From the NCBI RefSeq assembly GCF_029906645.1, contig NZ_JARYGZ010000001.1, positions 1,731,208-1,795,207 on the forward strand: 64,000 nucleotides of DNA, given 5' to 3'. This DNA comes from Sphingomonas oryzagri (GTDB taxonomy: Bacteria > Pseudomonadota > Alphaproteobacteria > Sphingomonadales > Sphingomonadaceae). This document shows positions 37,001 through 45,900 of this stretch, piece after piece. Position numbers and translations under genes: made by a program. Numbering within the stretch: the stretch's first letter is position 1; every line of letters starts with the position of its first letter. The notes below the pieces were generated by a model that was given only the letters and a program-made list of their open reading frames with translations, had not been told where the DNA came from and searched no databases.

Positions 37001-37212
37001 TGATCAGCAGCAAGCTCGGCGACACCGTGGCGCATTTCGCCGGCGGCGAGGACTTCACCCTGATCGCCGACGATCGCACCAGCGGCTGGACCGGCGCCTT
37101 CCGCCTGAAGGGTGGCAACAGCGCCTATGTGATCAGCGGCGAGTTCGATGCCGAACAGCAGCAGGATCACGTCTCGGTCGCGCTGCGCGCCGGGCTGCAG
37201 GTCGGCTTCTGA
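34078..37212 (+). CDS. Type Va autotransporter with Thr/Ser/Gly-rich passenger
   Basis: 1044 residues: signal peptide to about residue 24 (SPSIA), a passenger of about 700 residues made of short repeats with TNSGTI-type turns, the pattern of a right-handed beta-helix, then the C-terminal beta-barrel of about 270 residues from around 770 (SWGFYLQQVGWG) that ends VGF. The passenger has no visible catalytic motif, so an adhesin-like role is more likely than an enzyme; this is inference. It is translocated via its own barrel and the BAM machinery, with TamA/TamB as possible helpers. An AAGGGG ribosome site precedes the ATG. Confidence 0.92.
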   Translation: MRRLFASTCLTPIALGLIVSPSIAATVTIGAAQTTPVNTSTADSGAAADISITSAGSITPTSATAVTIDSNNSVTNAGAITINGVNNVSGILANAGTAGTITNSGTITNSETYTRTDTNGDGVLDGAWAEGSGRYGIRTAGAFTGDVINSGTITVEGNNSAGIALGGALTGSLTQSGTVSVIGDNSVGVSAGAVSGNVALSGTISATGGSSSAVLLNGDIGGTLVVQAGLTTTGYSSTTVPTDTSLLTAQNLLQAGPTMQISGSIAGGALFTDATSTTDSSGNTVTTTASTLTSYGSAPALLVGASDHAITLGAVTSDSASHGLVINGTLSGYGIYDGITASGLVIGGQGGAVTITNGMTVGGTILASANDASATAIRIGSGASVPEITSSGSISATGATAAGDSSTALQIDAGGTVTKLTNSGSIVAGTSGTAANAYAILDKSGTLTSVTNTGSISATGSAATNVAIDLSAATADTSVTQALASSDASAPSITGDIRFGSGNDTLSVSAGSVTGNVSFGAGTNTLALSGTSTYSGAADFGSGAGSLTIGDTSSFSGTLANAGNVAVQVSGGTLGLTSTGATAIGSLQVTGGGTLAVNVDGTTGAATLYQVAGAASFDTGSKLALHFSDLTHTVGTYTVVEAGSLTGVGNLSTTGVTLPWLFTSSVTTNTAGNAVDVVVARKTAAELGLNRSEAAAYDAVYTAISGDKPIGDSFLAINDGSSFKTALRTMLPDHAGGAFDAVTSGSRATARFLADPDAPIADEGSWGFYLQQVGWGRTKAIDDTAGYKITGWGASGGAEIKAGGFGNFGLGLAYLSGTNDDEGTENSVDSDQYELSAYWRGDWGGLHAWARGSAATIDFKSHRRFEGMDGTTQVIRSADGKWNGKLFSGSGGLSYTLQLGAFSIRPQGSIDYYHLHEKGYTEDGGGVGMDLIVDGRTSDEFAANGTVALGYKFFDDLANDGGFLRAEIEGGRRQLISSKLGDTVAHFAGGEDFTLIADDRTSGWTGAFRLKGGNSAYVISGEFDAEQQQDHVSVALRAGLQVGF

Positions 37213-37219
37213 CGCGAAC

Positions 37220-37248
37220 GCGCCGCCGGGAGGGCATCCCGGCGGCGC
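37220..37248. terminator. GC-rich hairpin between converging genes
   Basis: Perfect 12-base arms GCGCCGCCGGGA (37220-37231) and TCCCGGCGGCGC (37237-37248), loop of five. It starts 8 bases after the autotransporter stop and serves the convergent gene too. There is no T-run, so it would be an unusual intrinsic terminator; the stem could also block reverse transcription into the neighbour. Confidence 0.5.
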
Positions 37249-37268
37249 ATCGCTGGCGATGGGGTCGC

Positions 37269-38009
37269 TCAGGGCTGCGGGGTGGATGCGGTGCCGTGCG
37301 CCGATCCGCTGGCGGAACCGTTCGCCGACCCCGAAACGTCCGTCCCGCTGACCGTACCGGCGAGAGCGCCGGCCGTATTCTGGGCCGTCGCCGTGGCGCC
37401 CGTCGCACGGTTGCGTACACTCGATACGGTCGAGGTCGCGCGGTTGCCGACATTGCTCGCGGTGGTCGTGGCACGGCTCCGGACATTGCCCACGGCCGAG
37501 GTCGCCCGGTCGCGCACCGTGCCGGCGGTCCGGCTCAGCTGATCGGTGCCGATCGTGTTGGCGTTGACACCGACGCTCTTGTCGATGCTGCCGCTGCCGG
37601 CCAGCGAGCCGCTGCTGCCCACCGTGTTGCCGGCCGGGCCGGTCACGCCGGCGGCACTGCCCACCGCGCCGGAAACCGTGCCGGCGAGGCCCGCATCGGC
37701 GCTGGCATTGCCGGATTTCGCATCCACCGACTTGGTCGCGTTGACGCTGCCCGAGCCGGTGACGCTGTGGCTGAGGCTACCGGTCGCCGATCCCAGCGAG
37801 CCGGCCCCGCCGGTGACCGAGTTTGCGCCGGACATGGTGCCGGACACCGCACCGTTGAGGCCGCCAAGCCCGCCGGTCACGCCGCCCACGGCACCGCCGA
37901 GGCCGGCACCACGACCACCCAGCAGCTGCGCGCTCGCCGGCGCGGTTGCAAGGCCGGCCAGCGCCACTGCGACGAGCAGGCGGGTCCGGATATCGTTACG
38001 CTTGGTCAT
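37269..38009 (-). CDS. Exported Gly/Ser/Thr/Ala-rich low-complexity protein
   Basis: 246 residues. Start at 38009 has GGAGAG upstream and a signal peptide cut near residue 28 (APASAQ). The mature protein begins QLLGGRGAGLGG, goes on with Gly/Ser repeats (VTGGLGGLNGAVSG and similar) and then a set of related 10-residue units such as VRDRATSAVGNVRSRAT. No enzyme motif. It resembles the N-terminal region of the protease encoded immediately upstream. Role unknown; a structural or surface protein is plausible. Confidence 0.65.
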   Translation of the reverse strand: MTKRNDIRTRLLVAVALAGLATAPASAQLLGGRGAGLGGAVGGVTGGLGGLNGAVSGTMSGANSVTGGAGSLGSATGSLSHSVTGSGSVNATKSVDAKSGNASADAGLAGTVSGAVGSAAGVTGPAGNTVGSSGSLAGSGSIDKSVGVNANTIGTDQLSRTAGTVRDRATSAVGNVRSRATTTASNVGNRATSTVSSVRNRATGATATAQNTAGALAGTVSGTDVSGSANGSASGSAHGTASTPQP

Positions 38010-38094
38010 GATGCTCTCCATGTTTCGCCGGACGATCGGCCCGGCCTGCAAGGAGAGGAACGACGCCTCTCGCGGGTTTAATCCGGCGTGCGGA

Positions 38095-39384
38095 TTATTT
38101 TATCCCGACCGCTTTCGGAGGGGTCGCGCAGTCGCCGCAGACGATCCCACGACCGACCTTCCTGCCCGGCTTCGCCTCGCCCGCCAGCACGGCGACGGCA
38201 TCGCCGCGATCGAGCTTCGCGAGGCTGGCCGCCACCAAAGGCGCGGCGAAGGAAGTGCCGCGCAGCGCCTCCCACCTGCCGCCCGGCACCGCGCCCGCCA
38301 TGTCCGCGCCGGGCGCCGCGAAATCGAGATGCGTCGGCCTGCCCGCCTCGATCAGCGCGCGCCCCTTCGCATCCACCCCCGTCACCGAGATCACGCCCGG
38401 ATAGGACGCCGGATATTGCGGCGGCGCGGCTGGCCCGTCGTTACCGACCGCCGCGACGATCAGCACGCCCTTCGCCTGCGCCGCCTTCACGGCGGCCGCC
38501 AGTAAAGGGTTGGGCGGCCCCACCAGGCTCATGTTGACGACCTTCACGCCGCGCACCGTGAGCCAGCCGAGCGCGCGCGCGATCGCCTCGGCCGATCCGT
38601 TCGCCTCCGATCCGCCATAGATGTCGGCGGCGAGCAGCCGGCCGCCCGGCAGCACGCCGCGAAAGGCGCCCGCCTGCCCGACCATCAGCGATGCGACGGC
38701 GGTGCCGTGGCCGCTCGGCTTCACCGCACCGGCGAAGCCGCGCTGCTCGATCGCGGCACCGGCGAAGGCGGGGTGCGCGCCGACGCCGCCGTCGATCAGC
38801 CCCATGAGCGCACCGCCCGCACGCCCCTCCGCCGCCTTGCCGCCGCCCGGCTCCAGCGCCGCGTAGGCCGGCTCGTAGATGTGGTTGAGCGCATAGTCGC
38901 CCTGGGACAGACGCTCGATCGCCTTGCGCGCGGGCACGCCTTTGGGGGGAGCCAGCACGACCAGCGGCAGGTCCAGCCCCTCCACCGTCTCGCGCCGGAG
39001 CACAGTGAAACCCGCCGCCTTCGCCGCCGCCAGGGCGGCATCGGAGGGCGCAGTCGCGACGATCTCGTCGCGGCGGATCGGGTTGCCGTCGTCATCCATG
39101 TCGAGCGCCGGGCGATTGTCCTTCACCAGTTCGCGCAGCCGCTGGCGACGCAGCGAAAGCAGATCGGTCGGGTTCAGATCGCGCGCGACGCCGCCGACGA
39201 AATCGAGACCGCCCTGTACCCCACCCAGCACGGTCGACTGGCTCCCCGGCTGGCCGAGCAGCCCGCCGGTGACCCCGCCAAGGGGCGCACCGAGACCGCC
39301 TCCCCCCAGTGCAGGCAGCAGCTGCGCCACCGCCGACATCGCCAGCCCGGTCGCCACCACCGCCATCATCCACCCACGCCGCAT
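38095..39384 (-). CDS. Subtilisin-like serine protease (S8 family)
   Basis: 429 residues from the ATG at 39384, which has an AAAGGAAAG site. Signal peptide to about residue 20 (MSAVA), then a Gly-rich segment (LLPALGGGGLGAPLGGVTGG) and a pro-region. The catalytic triad is complete: Asp198 in GLIDGGVG, His226 in GHGTAVASLM and Ser378 in GTSFAAPLV. A C-terminal CGDC motif may form a disulfide. It is exported. It is encoded next to the low-complexity protein with a similar N-terminus, and divergent from an ECF sigma factor gene that may control it. Confidence 0.92.
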   Translation of the reverse strand: MRRGWMMAVVATGLAMSAVAQLLPALGGGGLGAPLGGVTGGLLGQPGSQSTVLGGVQGGLDFVGGVARDLNPTDLLSLRRQRLRELVKDNRPALDMDDDGNPIRRDEIVATAPSDAALAAAKAAGFTVLRRETVEGLDLPLVVLAPPKGVPARKAIERLSQGDYALNHIYEPAYAALEPGGGKAAEGRAGGALMGLIDGGVGAHPAFAGAAIEQRGFAGAVKPSGHGTAVASLMVGQAGAFRGVLPGGRLLAADIYGGSEANGSAEAIARALGWLTVRGVKVVNMSLVGPPNPLLAAAVKAAQAKGVLIVAAVGNDGPAAPPQYPASYPGVISVTGVDAKGRALIEAGRPTHLDFAAPGADMAGAVPGGRWEALRGTSFAAPLVAASLAKLDRGDAVAVLAGEAKPGRKVGRGIVCGDCATPPKAVGIK

Positions 39385-39411
39385 CGCTCTTTCCTTTTTC
39401 CGTCGTCCGGT

Positions 39412-39443
39412 GGATGAAACGTCGCCACGCCGTCGTTTCATCC
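39412..39443. promoter_or_regulatory. Inverted repeat in the shared protease/ECF sigma promoter region
   Basis: Perfect 10-base arms GGATGAAACG (39412-39421) and CGTTTCATCC (39434-39443) separated by 12 bases. It lies centrally between two divergent start codons (39384 and 39465). It may be an operator or two overlapping promoters. A related palindrome, TTTCATCGATGAAA, lies at 48732. Confidence 0.5.
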
Positions 39444-39464
39444 CCATGCCGGAGAAACAAGCCC

Positions 39465-39944
39465 TTGGACGATTTCGAGACCGCGCTGGCGGCGTTGCTT
39501 CCGCGCCTGCGCCGCTTCGCGCACGGGCTGGCGCGCGACCCCGCCGACGCGGACGACCTGACGCAGCAGACCGCCGAGCGCGCGCTCAAGGCGCGGGATC
39601 AGTGGCAGGAAGGCACCAGCCTCACCGCCTGGTCCTACCGGATCATGCGCAACCTGTGGATCGACACGGCGCGCAGCCGCCAGCGCCGCGACAGGGTGCT
39701 GGCTCCGCAAGAACTGGGCGAGACGGTCGGCGTCTCCGGCGAGGCGGAGGGCCGGGCGGAACTGCATTTCCTGATGCGCGCGATGGATCGCCTGCCCGAC
39801 GAGCAGCGCGAGGCGGTGGCACTGGTGATGATCGAGGGGCTGGCCTATGCCGAGGCAGCCGAATTGCTGGACGTGCCGATCGGCACGCTGACCAGTCGTC
39901 TGGTGCGTGGCCGTCAGGCGCTGGCCGCCACGCTGGGAGATTGA
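39465..39944 (+). CDS. ECF sigma factor
   Basis: 159 residues from a TTG start with GGAG about ten bases upstream; an in-frame ATG at 39414 lies within the inverted repeat and lacks a good site. Region 2 (DADDLTQQTAERALK) and region 4 (MIEGLAYAEAAELLDVPIGTLTSRL) are clear. The next gene, 3 bases downstream, is a membrane anti-sigma factor. The divergent protease gene is a candidate target. Confidence 0.9.
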   Translation: MDDFETALAALLPRLRRFAHGLARDPADADDLTQQTAERALKARDQWQEGTSLTAWSYRIMRNLWIDTARSRQRRDRVLAPQELGETVGVSGEAEGRAELHFLMRAMDRLPDEQREAVALVMIEGLAYAEAAELLDVPIGTLTSRLVRGRQALAATLGD

Positions 39945-39947
39945 GCG

Positions 39948-40637
39948 ATGGATGAGACGAGGATCATCGCCTGGGTCGACGGCGAGCTGTCGCCCGAGGA
40001 GGCCGCCGAGGTCGAGGCGGCGGTCGCGGCCGATCCGGCGCTCGCCGCGATCGCCGCGCGTCATCGCAAGATCCGCGCGCGGTTCGCCGCCGCCTTCACG
40101 CCGCTGCTGAACGAGCCGGTGGCGATGCCGAAGCGCCGCTCCGCCCGTATCGTCTCGCTGGCGGCGGTGCGCGAGGAGCGCGCGGCACCTCCTTCTCCAC
40201 CCGCCCCGCGCTGGCGGAGCTGGGCCTGGCCCTCCGCCGTCGCGGCGAGCCTGCTGGTCGGCGTGATCGTCGGCCAGGGCCAGCAGACGGGCGGTGTTGC
40301 CGATCGCGGCGACGCGCTGGCCTTGTCCGCCCCGATAGCGCAGGCGCTCGACACCCAAAGCTCAGGGCAACTCGCCCCGGTCAGCGTCGCGGTCAGCTTC
40401 AAGGATCATGACGGCCGCTACTGCCGCGGTTTCGTCGCGCAATATATCGGAGGGGTGGCCTGCAAGGAGGCCGGCGGATGGCAACTCCGCTATGCCGCGC
40501 CGGTGGACCCGCAGAAGGGCGATTATCGTCAGGCGGGCGGCGATGCCGCCAGCGCGAAGGTGATCGCCACGATGATCGCAGGAGACCCGCTCGACGCTGC
40601 CGGCGAACGCAAGGCGATCGCGGCAAAGTGGCGCTGA
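39948..40637 (+). CDS. Membrane anti-sigma factor
   Basis: 229 residues. N-terminal part (residues 1-60) begins DETRIIAWVDGELSPEEAAEVEAA, typical of the sigma-binding domain of ECF anti-sigmas without the zinc His-Cys-Cys motif. One membrane segment at about 93-109 and a periplasmic domain with Cys pairs (YCRGF, VACKEAGG). It would hold the upstream sigma factor until a periplasmic signal arrives. It converges with pbpC, with a single base between the stops. Confidence 0.85.
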   Translation: MDETRIIAWVDGELSPEEAAEVEAAVAADPALAAIAARHRKIRARFAAAFTPLLNEPVAMPKRRSARIVSLAAVREERAAPPSPPAPRWRSWAWPSAVAASLLVGVIVGQGQQTGGVADRGDALALSAPIAQALDTQSSGQLAPVSVAVSFKDHDGRYCRGFVAQYIGGVACKEAGGWQLRYAAPVDPQKGDYRQAGGDAASAKVIATMIAGDPLDAAGERKAIAAKWR

Positions 40638-40638
40638 T

Positions 40639-42777
40639 CTAGCGCACCGTGAACAGGGCGCGGTCGATCACCTTGCCGGCGGGATCAACCAGTTGCAGCC
40701 GGTGCGCACCGGGGCCGGGCAGCACCATCGGGCTGGCGTCGGCCGGCCCCAGATCCTGCGCGTCGAGCCGCAGATGCTCGCCCGACACCGCGCCGGTCGC
40801 CGCCAGCCGGATGCGCTGGCGATCCACCGGGATGTCTGGATCGAGCGCGTAGACCGCCCCCGACACCGGGTTGACGATGCGCGGCCGCCGCGCGGTGGCG
40901 GGCGCCTCGACCAGATCGGACTGGCCGGTGCGGCCGAGGAAATATTCGGTACGGTCAGGCTCGACGCCATCGGAGAAGCGCACCGCGCGCCGCTCGATCC
41001 CGGCGGGCATGGCGGGCTGCACGCCGGGGCGGTGGCGGTGGAGCGCCAGCATCACCTCACGCCAGACTGGCGCCGCGCCGCTGGTGCCGGAGACGCGAGT
41101 CATGCTGTCGCCCTCCGCATTGCCGACCCAGACCGCGACGGTGAAGCGATCCGAGAAACCGATGCACCAATTGTCGCGCATCGCCTTGGACGTGCCGGTC
41201 TTGGCCGCCGCCCAGAACGGCAGGCGCAGCGCGCTATCGATCCCGAAGGTGACAGCACGCGCGTCGGGATCGGACATCATGTCGGCGACCATCCAGGCGG
41301 CGGCGGGCGACATGATCGCCTTGCGCGCACCCGCCGGATCGTCGGCACGCAGGCGCAGCGGCAGCACCTGCCCGCCATCTTCCAGCGCACGATAAGCCTG
41401 CGCCTGCTGGAGCAACGTTACCTCCGCCGATCCCAGCGCCAGCGAATAGCCGTAATAGTCGCCATCCTCGGTCAGCCCGCGATAGCCCATGTCCCACAAC
41501 CGGTCGCGGAAATCCTCCACGCCATCGAGCAGCAGCGCGCGTACCGCCGGCACGTTGAGCGACCCGGCCAGCGCGGTCCGCACGCTCACCGGCCCCTTGA
41601 AGTCGTGGTCGTAATCCTTGGGCACGTAAAGGCCCGAGGCGGTGTCGAGCTGCACCGGGCTGTCATCAAGGATCGAGGCAGGGGTGAGGAACCCGCGCTC
41701 AATCGCCTGCCCGTAGAGGAAGGGCTTGAGCGTCGATCCGGCCTGCCGATAGGCGTCGGCATTGTCGACGGCGGGCGCGGTGGAATTGCCGCCCTGCACG
41801 CCGCCGACATAAGCCAGCACGTCGCCGGTGGCATTGTCGACGACCACCACCGCCCCGTCCCGCGCGCGATCGCCACCGAGACCGAGCAATTGGCGACTCA
41901 GCGCGCCGGTCGCCATCGCCTGCACGCCCATGTCGAGCGTGGTCGTCACCGTCTCGCCGGGATCGCGCAACAGGTCGTAGGCGAGGTGCGGCGCGAGGCC
42001 GGGATCGTCGGCGAGGCGGCGGCCCGCGCCGGTCATCGCCTCGGCCTCGGCGATCATCGTGTTGCAGTCAGTGCGCGCGCCGAGCCTACAGGCGCGGCGT
42101 GCGACGGTGATCGGATCGGCCTGCGGCGAAGGCAGCAGGGCCGCGAGCAGCAGCGCATCGTCCTGCCCCAGCGCATCGGGCGCCTTGCCGAACAGCGCGC
42201 GCGACGCGGCGCCCACCCCCTGCGTCTCGCCCCGGAAGCTGGCGAGGTTGAGATAGGCTTCGAGGATCTGGTCCTTGCTCCAGTGCGCTTCGATCGCGCG
42301 CGCGGCGCGGATCTGGCGGAGCTTGTCGCGGAACGAGCGCGCGCCCGGAGCGTCCAGCTGCGGCGCGAGGAAGCCGGCGAGCTGCATCGTGATCGTGCTG
42401 GCGCCGCGTGCGCTATGCCCGTGCAGCGCCGCCCAGAGCGATCCCGCCAGCCCGTGCCAGTCGACGCCATTGTGCGCAGCAAAGCGCTTGTCCTCCGACG
42501 CGACCACCGCCTTCTGAAGCGCGGGCGCGATATGATCGAGCGGCACCCAGTCGAGCCGGCGGACCTGGAAATTGATTCGCACCGTCTCCAGCAACCGCCC
42601 GTTGCGATCCCGCAGCCACGCCTCGCTCGGCCGCCACGCCGCACGGGTGTCAGCGTAGGAGGGCATGGCGGGCGGCAGGCACCAGAGGCTGATGCCGACC
42701 GGCAGCATCGCGAGCGCGACAAGCCAGACCAGCGGCCTGCGGCGGAGCCATGCGAGAGCGGTGTGGAGCCTCTCCAC
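40639..42777 (-). CDS. pbpC: Penicillin-binding protein 1C
   Basis: 712 residues from a GTG start (GAGG eight bases upstream). One N-terminal membrane segment, a transglycosylase domain with catalytic Glu95 in ASEDKRF and GASTITMQL, a transpeptidase domain with Ser348-x-x-Lys351 (STLK) and KTGTSKAMRDNW, then the C-terminal BiPBP domain. It builds glycan and cross-links in the periplasm. Bacterial alpha-2-macroglobulin genes are very often beside pbpC, as here. Confidence 0.95.
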   Translation of the reverse strand: MERLHTALAWLRRRPLVWLVALAMLPVGISLWCLPPAMPSYADTRAAWRPSEAWLRDRNGRLLETVRINFQVRRLDWVPLDHIAPALQKAVVASEDKRFAAHNGVDWHGLAGSLWAALHGHSARGASTITMQLAGFLAPQLDAPGARSFRDKLRQIRAARAIEAHWSKDQILEAYLNLASFRGETQGVGAASRALFGKAPDALGQDDALLLAALLPSPQADPITVARRACRLGARTDCNTMIAEAEAMTGAGRRLADDPGLAPHLAYDLLRDPGETVTTTLDMGVQAMATGALSRQLLGLGGDRARDGAVVVVDNATGDVLAYVGGVQGGNSTAPAVDNADAYRQAGSTLKPFLYGQAIERGFLTPASILDDSPVQLDTASGLYVPKDYDHDFKGPVSVRTALAGSLNVPAVRALLLDGVEDFRDRLWDMGYRGLTEDGDYYGYSLALGSAEVTLLQQAQAYRALEDGGQVLPLRLRADDPAGARKAIMSPAAAWMVADMMSDPDARAVTFGIDSALRLPFWAAAKTGTSKAMRDNWCIGFSDRFTVAVWVGNAEGDSMTRVSGTSGAAPVWREVMLALHRHRPGVQPAMPAGIERRAVRFSDGVEPDRTEYFLGRTGQSDLVEAPATARRPRIVNPVSGAVYALDPDIPVDRQRIRLAATGAVSGEHLRLDAQDLGPADASPMVLPGPGAHRLQLVDPAGKVIDRALFTVR

Positions 42778-42796
42778 TAGTACGCCTCAAGACCCC

Positions 42797-42932
42797 GTTC
42801 GCACTGAGCGTAGTCGAAGTGCGTGCCCCAAGCGCCACGCCTGTAGCACGTCCTTCGACCACGATCCGAAGGATCGTGGTTTATCCTGAGCGCCTGCCTT
42901 CGCAGGCAGTCGAAGGGCTCAGGACGAACGGA
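42797..42932. repeat. Dispersed intergenic palindrome, family B copy 2
   Basis: GTTCGCACTGAGCGTAGTCG at the left matches copy 1 (1208). The right side has CTTCGACC, then a nested hairpin ACGATCCGAAGGATCGT, GCCTGCCTTCGCAGGC and TCGAAGGGCTCAGGACGAAC. It lies between the alpha-2-macroglobulin and pbpC genes, so any joint transcript would carry it. Confidence 0.8.
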
Positions 42933-42949
42933 ACGTTTGTGTCGGACGG

Positions 42950-45900
42950 TCACGGCGCCACCACCATCGGCCGGTTCGGCAGCGCCGCATGGATCTCGGG
43001 CGAGTACATCGCCTCCACCCGCGTCGGCGGCAGCAGGAAGCGGCCCGCGCCGTTCACCCGCACCACATATTCGGCGGTGGTCGTCCCCTTGGGCAGCCAG
43101 TCGTAATAGCCGCGCCACGCATCCAGCCCGCGCTCGACATAGCTCGGCCACGCGCCGTCTCCGCCATTGGCCTGCCCCGCCAGCAGCGCGGACTGCCCGC
43201 CCTCGCCGCTGACGATCGAGGCGCCGGCCGGGATCGGATCCTCGATCACCACCCACGTCCGATCGACCGGCGCCTCCACCGTGATCCGCACCTTGAGCAC
43301 ATCGCCCCGGCTGATCCGCCCCGCCGCCTTGCGCTCGACGAAGAAGACCTGCTTGGTCACCCGATAGCCCGCGAAGGCCGGCGCGGTCAGCGGCACCGCT
43401 GCCTTGACCGAAACGGTCGCCCACGGCCCCGGCTGGCTCGAATGGGAGAGCAGCAGCGAGGCGGCGGCGCTCGGCGCCCGGAACATGATCGGCGCCGGCG
43501 TCGGCCAGTCGCGGCTGATCGACTGGCCGCCGAGCTTCGCGGTGGTCACGCCCGTCGCCGTGCCCGGATAGGCGGCGGCGAAGCGATGCACCGCGACGGT
43601 GCCCCAGGCGTTGGACGGCGTCGTGTCCCAATGGCCGCGCATCTGGCGGAGCGACACGCCGATCATCATCTTGGGCGCATCCTGCTCCCAGCCCTTGCGG
43701 CCGGTGACCGCCATCAGCGCCTTGATCGCCATCTCGTCGTCCGAGACCATCATCCACCACGGCGCCACCTGTCGATCGACCAGATCGAGGCGCGTGCCCT
43801 CATAGACGATGCGCGAGCGGAGAGCGGCTTCCGCCTGCGCCTTCTGCGCGGGATCGGCGCCCGTCGTCCGGTCAAGCGTCACCAGCCAGTCGGCCAATGT
43901 CGCGGTCGGCATGTCGGCGACCGGGATCGCCACCTGCCCGAGCATCGCCTGCGTGGACGCCCCGTTGCGGGCCAGCGCGGCGAGCGCGGCGAGCCGCAGC
44001 AGGCGCTTGTCGGACGGCCCCTCGCCTTCCTCCGTGATCCGCCCGTCGACGACACCGCGCAGCGCGTCCATCACCTTGGCCTTGCCGTCCTCCGGCCAGG
44101 GCAGCCCCGCCTCCGCCGTGATCGACAGCGCATAGGCCGAGAGCGCGATCGACCCCTGCATGTCGCTACTCGGCCAGTAGCGCAGCAGGCCGTTGTCGGC
44201 GGTGTAGGTCGGCAGATCGGCCATCTGCTGCGCCCACGCCGCGCGATCGTCGAGCGAGATGGCCTTGGACAGCCGCTGCTCGAAGCAACCGAACGGATAG
44301 GCGAGCATGTAGGCCCGCACGCCGGACAGTGGTGCTGCCGGCGAAGAGGTCAGCGCCACCTCGACCCCGCCGCGACCGGGCAGCGCGCCCGCCGGCATCG
44401 TCACCGGAACCTGCGTGCCATCACCGATGTGGAGGAAGGTGGCCGCCCACGTCTCCTCCGGCACGGCGGGGACGATTTGCTCGTCCACCTGCATCCGGTC
44501 GCCCGCGCGGCCGTCGGCGGATTTCGCGGTCACCGTCCAGCGCAGCGAGGAGAGATGCTCGGGCGCGGTCAGCCGCCACGTCACCGGCACCGCGCTGCCC
44601 GGCGGAATCGTCACGGTCAGCGGATGGCCGTGCGCGATGGCGGGCTGGACGTCGACATTCGCCGTCACCGTCATCGGCCTGTTCGATCCGTTGCGCAGCG
44701 TGAAGGTCGCGCCGTAGAGATCGCCCGATCGCACCAGCGGCGGGATGCCGGAGAAGATCTGCAGATCCTGCGTGGTACGGATCGTCGTGGCACCCGTTCC
44801 GAACAGCTCGCCCCCCGCCGTCGCCACCGCGACCAGCTTGTACGAGGAAAGCGAGTCCGCCAGCGGCACGACCAAAGCCGCGCGGCCGTTCGCGTCCAGC
44901 TTCACCCGCCCCCGCCACAGCAGCACCGGCCGGAAATCCGCCCGCGTCAGCGCCGAGAGATCGCCGCCGCCACCGCCGCCCGAGGCCACCGCCTTGCGCC
45001 CGTAATGGCGCTTGCCCACCACCTGCATCTGCGCCGTGGAGGTCAGCACCGAAAGCGGCCGGTCGCCCATCATAGCGCCGAGGATGTTCCAGCTGTCGTT
45101 GGGCGAAAGCTGGAGCAGCGCCTCGTCCACCGCCGCGAAGGCGATCTCCGCCTCCTTCGGCGCCTTGCCGTCCGGCCCGAGCACCTGCACCGCCACCTTC
45201 GCCTTCTCGCGGATATGGTAGGTGGCGCGATCCGCGCGCATCGCGACGTGGAGCTCGTGCCCCTCCCAGCCGACCTGCACCTTGGTCATGCCGATGCGGT
45301 AGCTGGGCTTGGCGAGATCGACCAAGGCGGTCGGCGACGCGCCTTCGCGGCTGAAGAAGGGCAGGTGCCATTTGCGTGCGAGATCGGCGAGCCACAGCCG
45401 CCAGCCGGAAATCCGCCCGCGCACCGCCTCCACCGAGATGTAGACGTCGGGCGCGTAGCTGCCGGTCAAGGGCACATGCACCACCGGGTCCTTGCCCGAG
45501 AGCGTGGTGACGAACGAGGACATCACGCCCTCGCGCTCCACCGTCACCAGCGCGGTCGCGGTGCGGAAGGGCATCCGCACCTGCACGTGCGCGACGTCGC
45601 CGACATGATAGCTCTTCTGGTCGGCGACGATGTCCATCCGGTCACCATTGTCGCCGCCGAACCACCAGTCGTCGTCGCCCGCCAGATAGGTGGAGGTGAC
45701 GGCCCGCGCCTCGTTGCCGTCAGCGTCGGTCGTGGTGGCGACGGCGATCACCTCGCCCGAGACGCCGGGATCGAGCTTGCAGGTGGCAAGGCCCTTGGCG
45801 TCGGTGGTCGCCGAGCAATCGACGTCCAGCTTCGTCGTTTTCGAGGTGTTGTCGAAGGCGTAGAAGCCGCCGATCAGCCGCCGCCGCGCCGAGAGTATCT

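Noticed and set aside
34027..37170. A 1047-codon minus-strand frame opposite the autotransporter
   Set aside because: Composition typical of an antisense shadow; the plus strand has signal peptide, passenger repeats and barrel.
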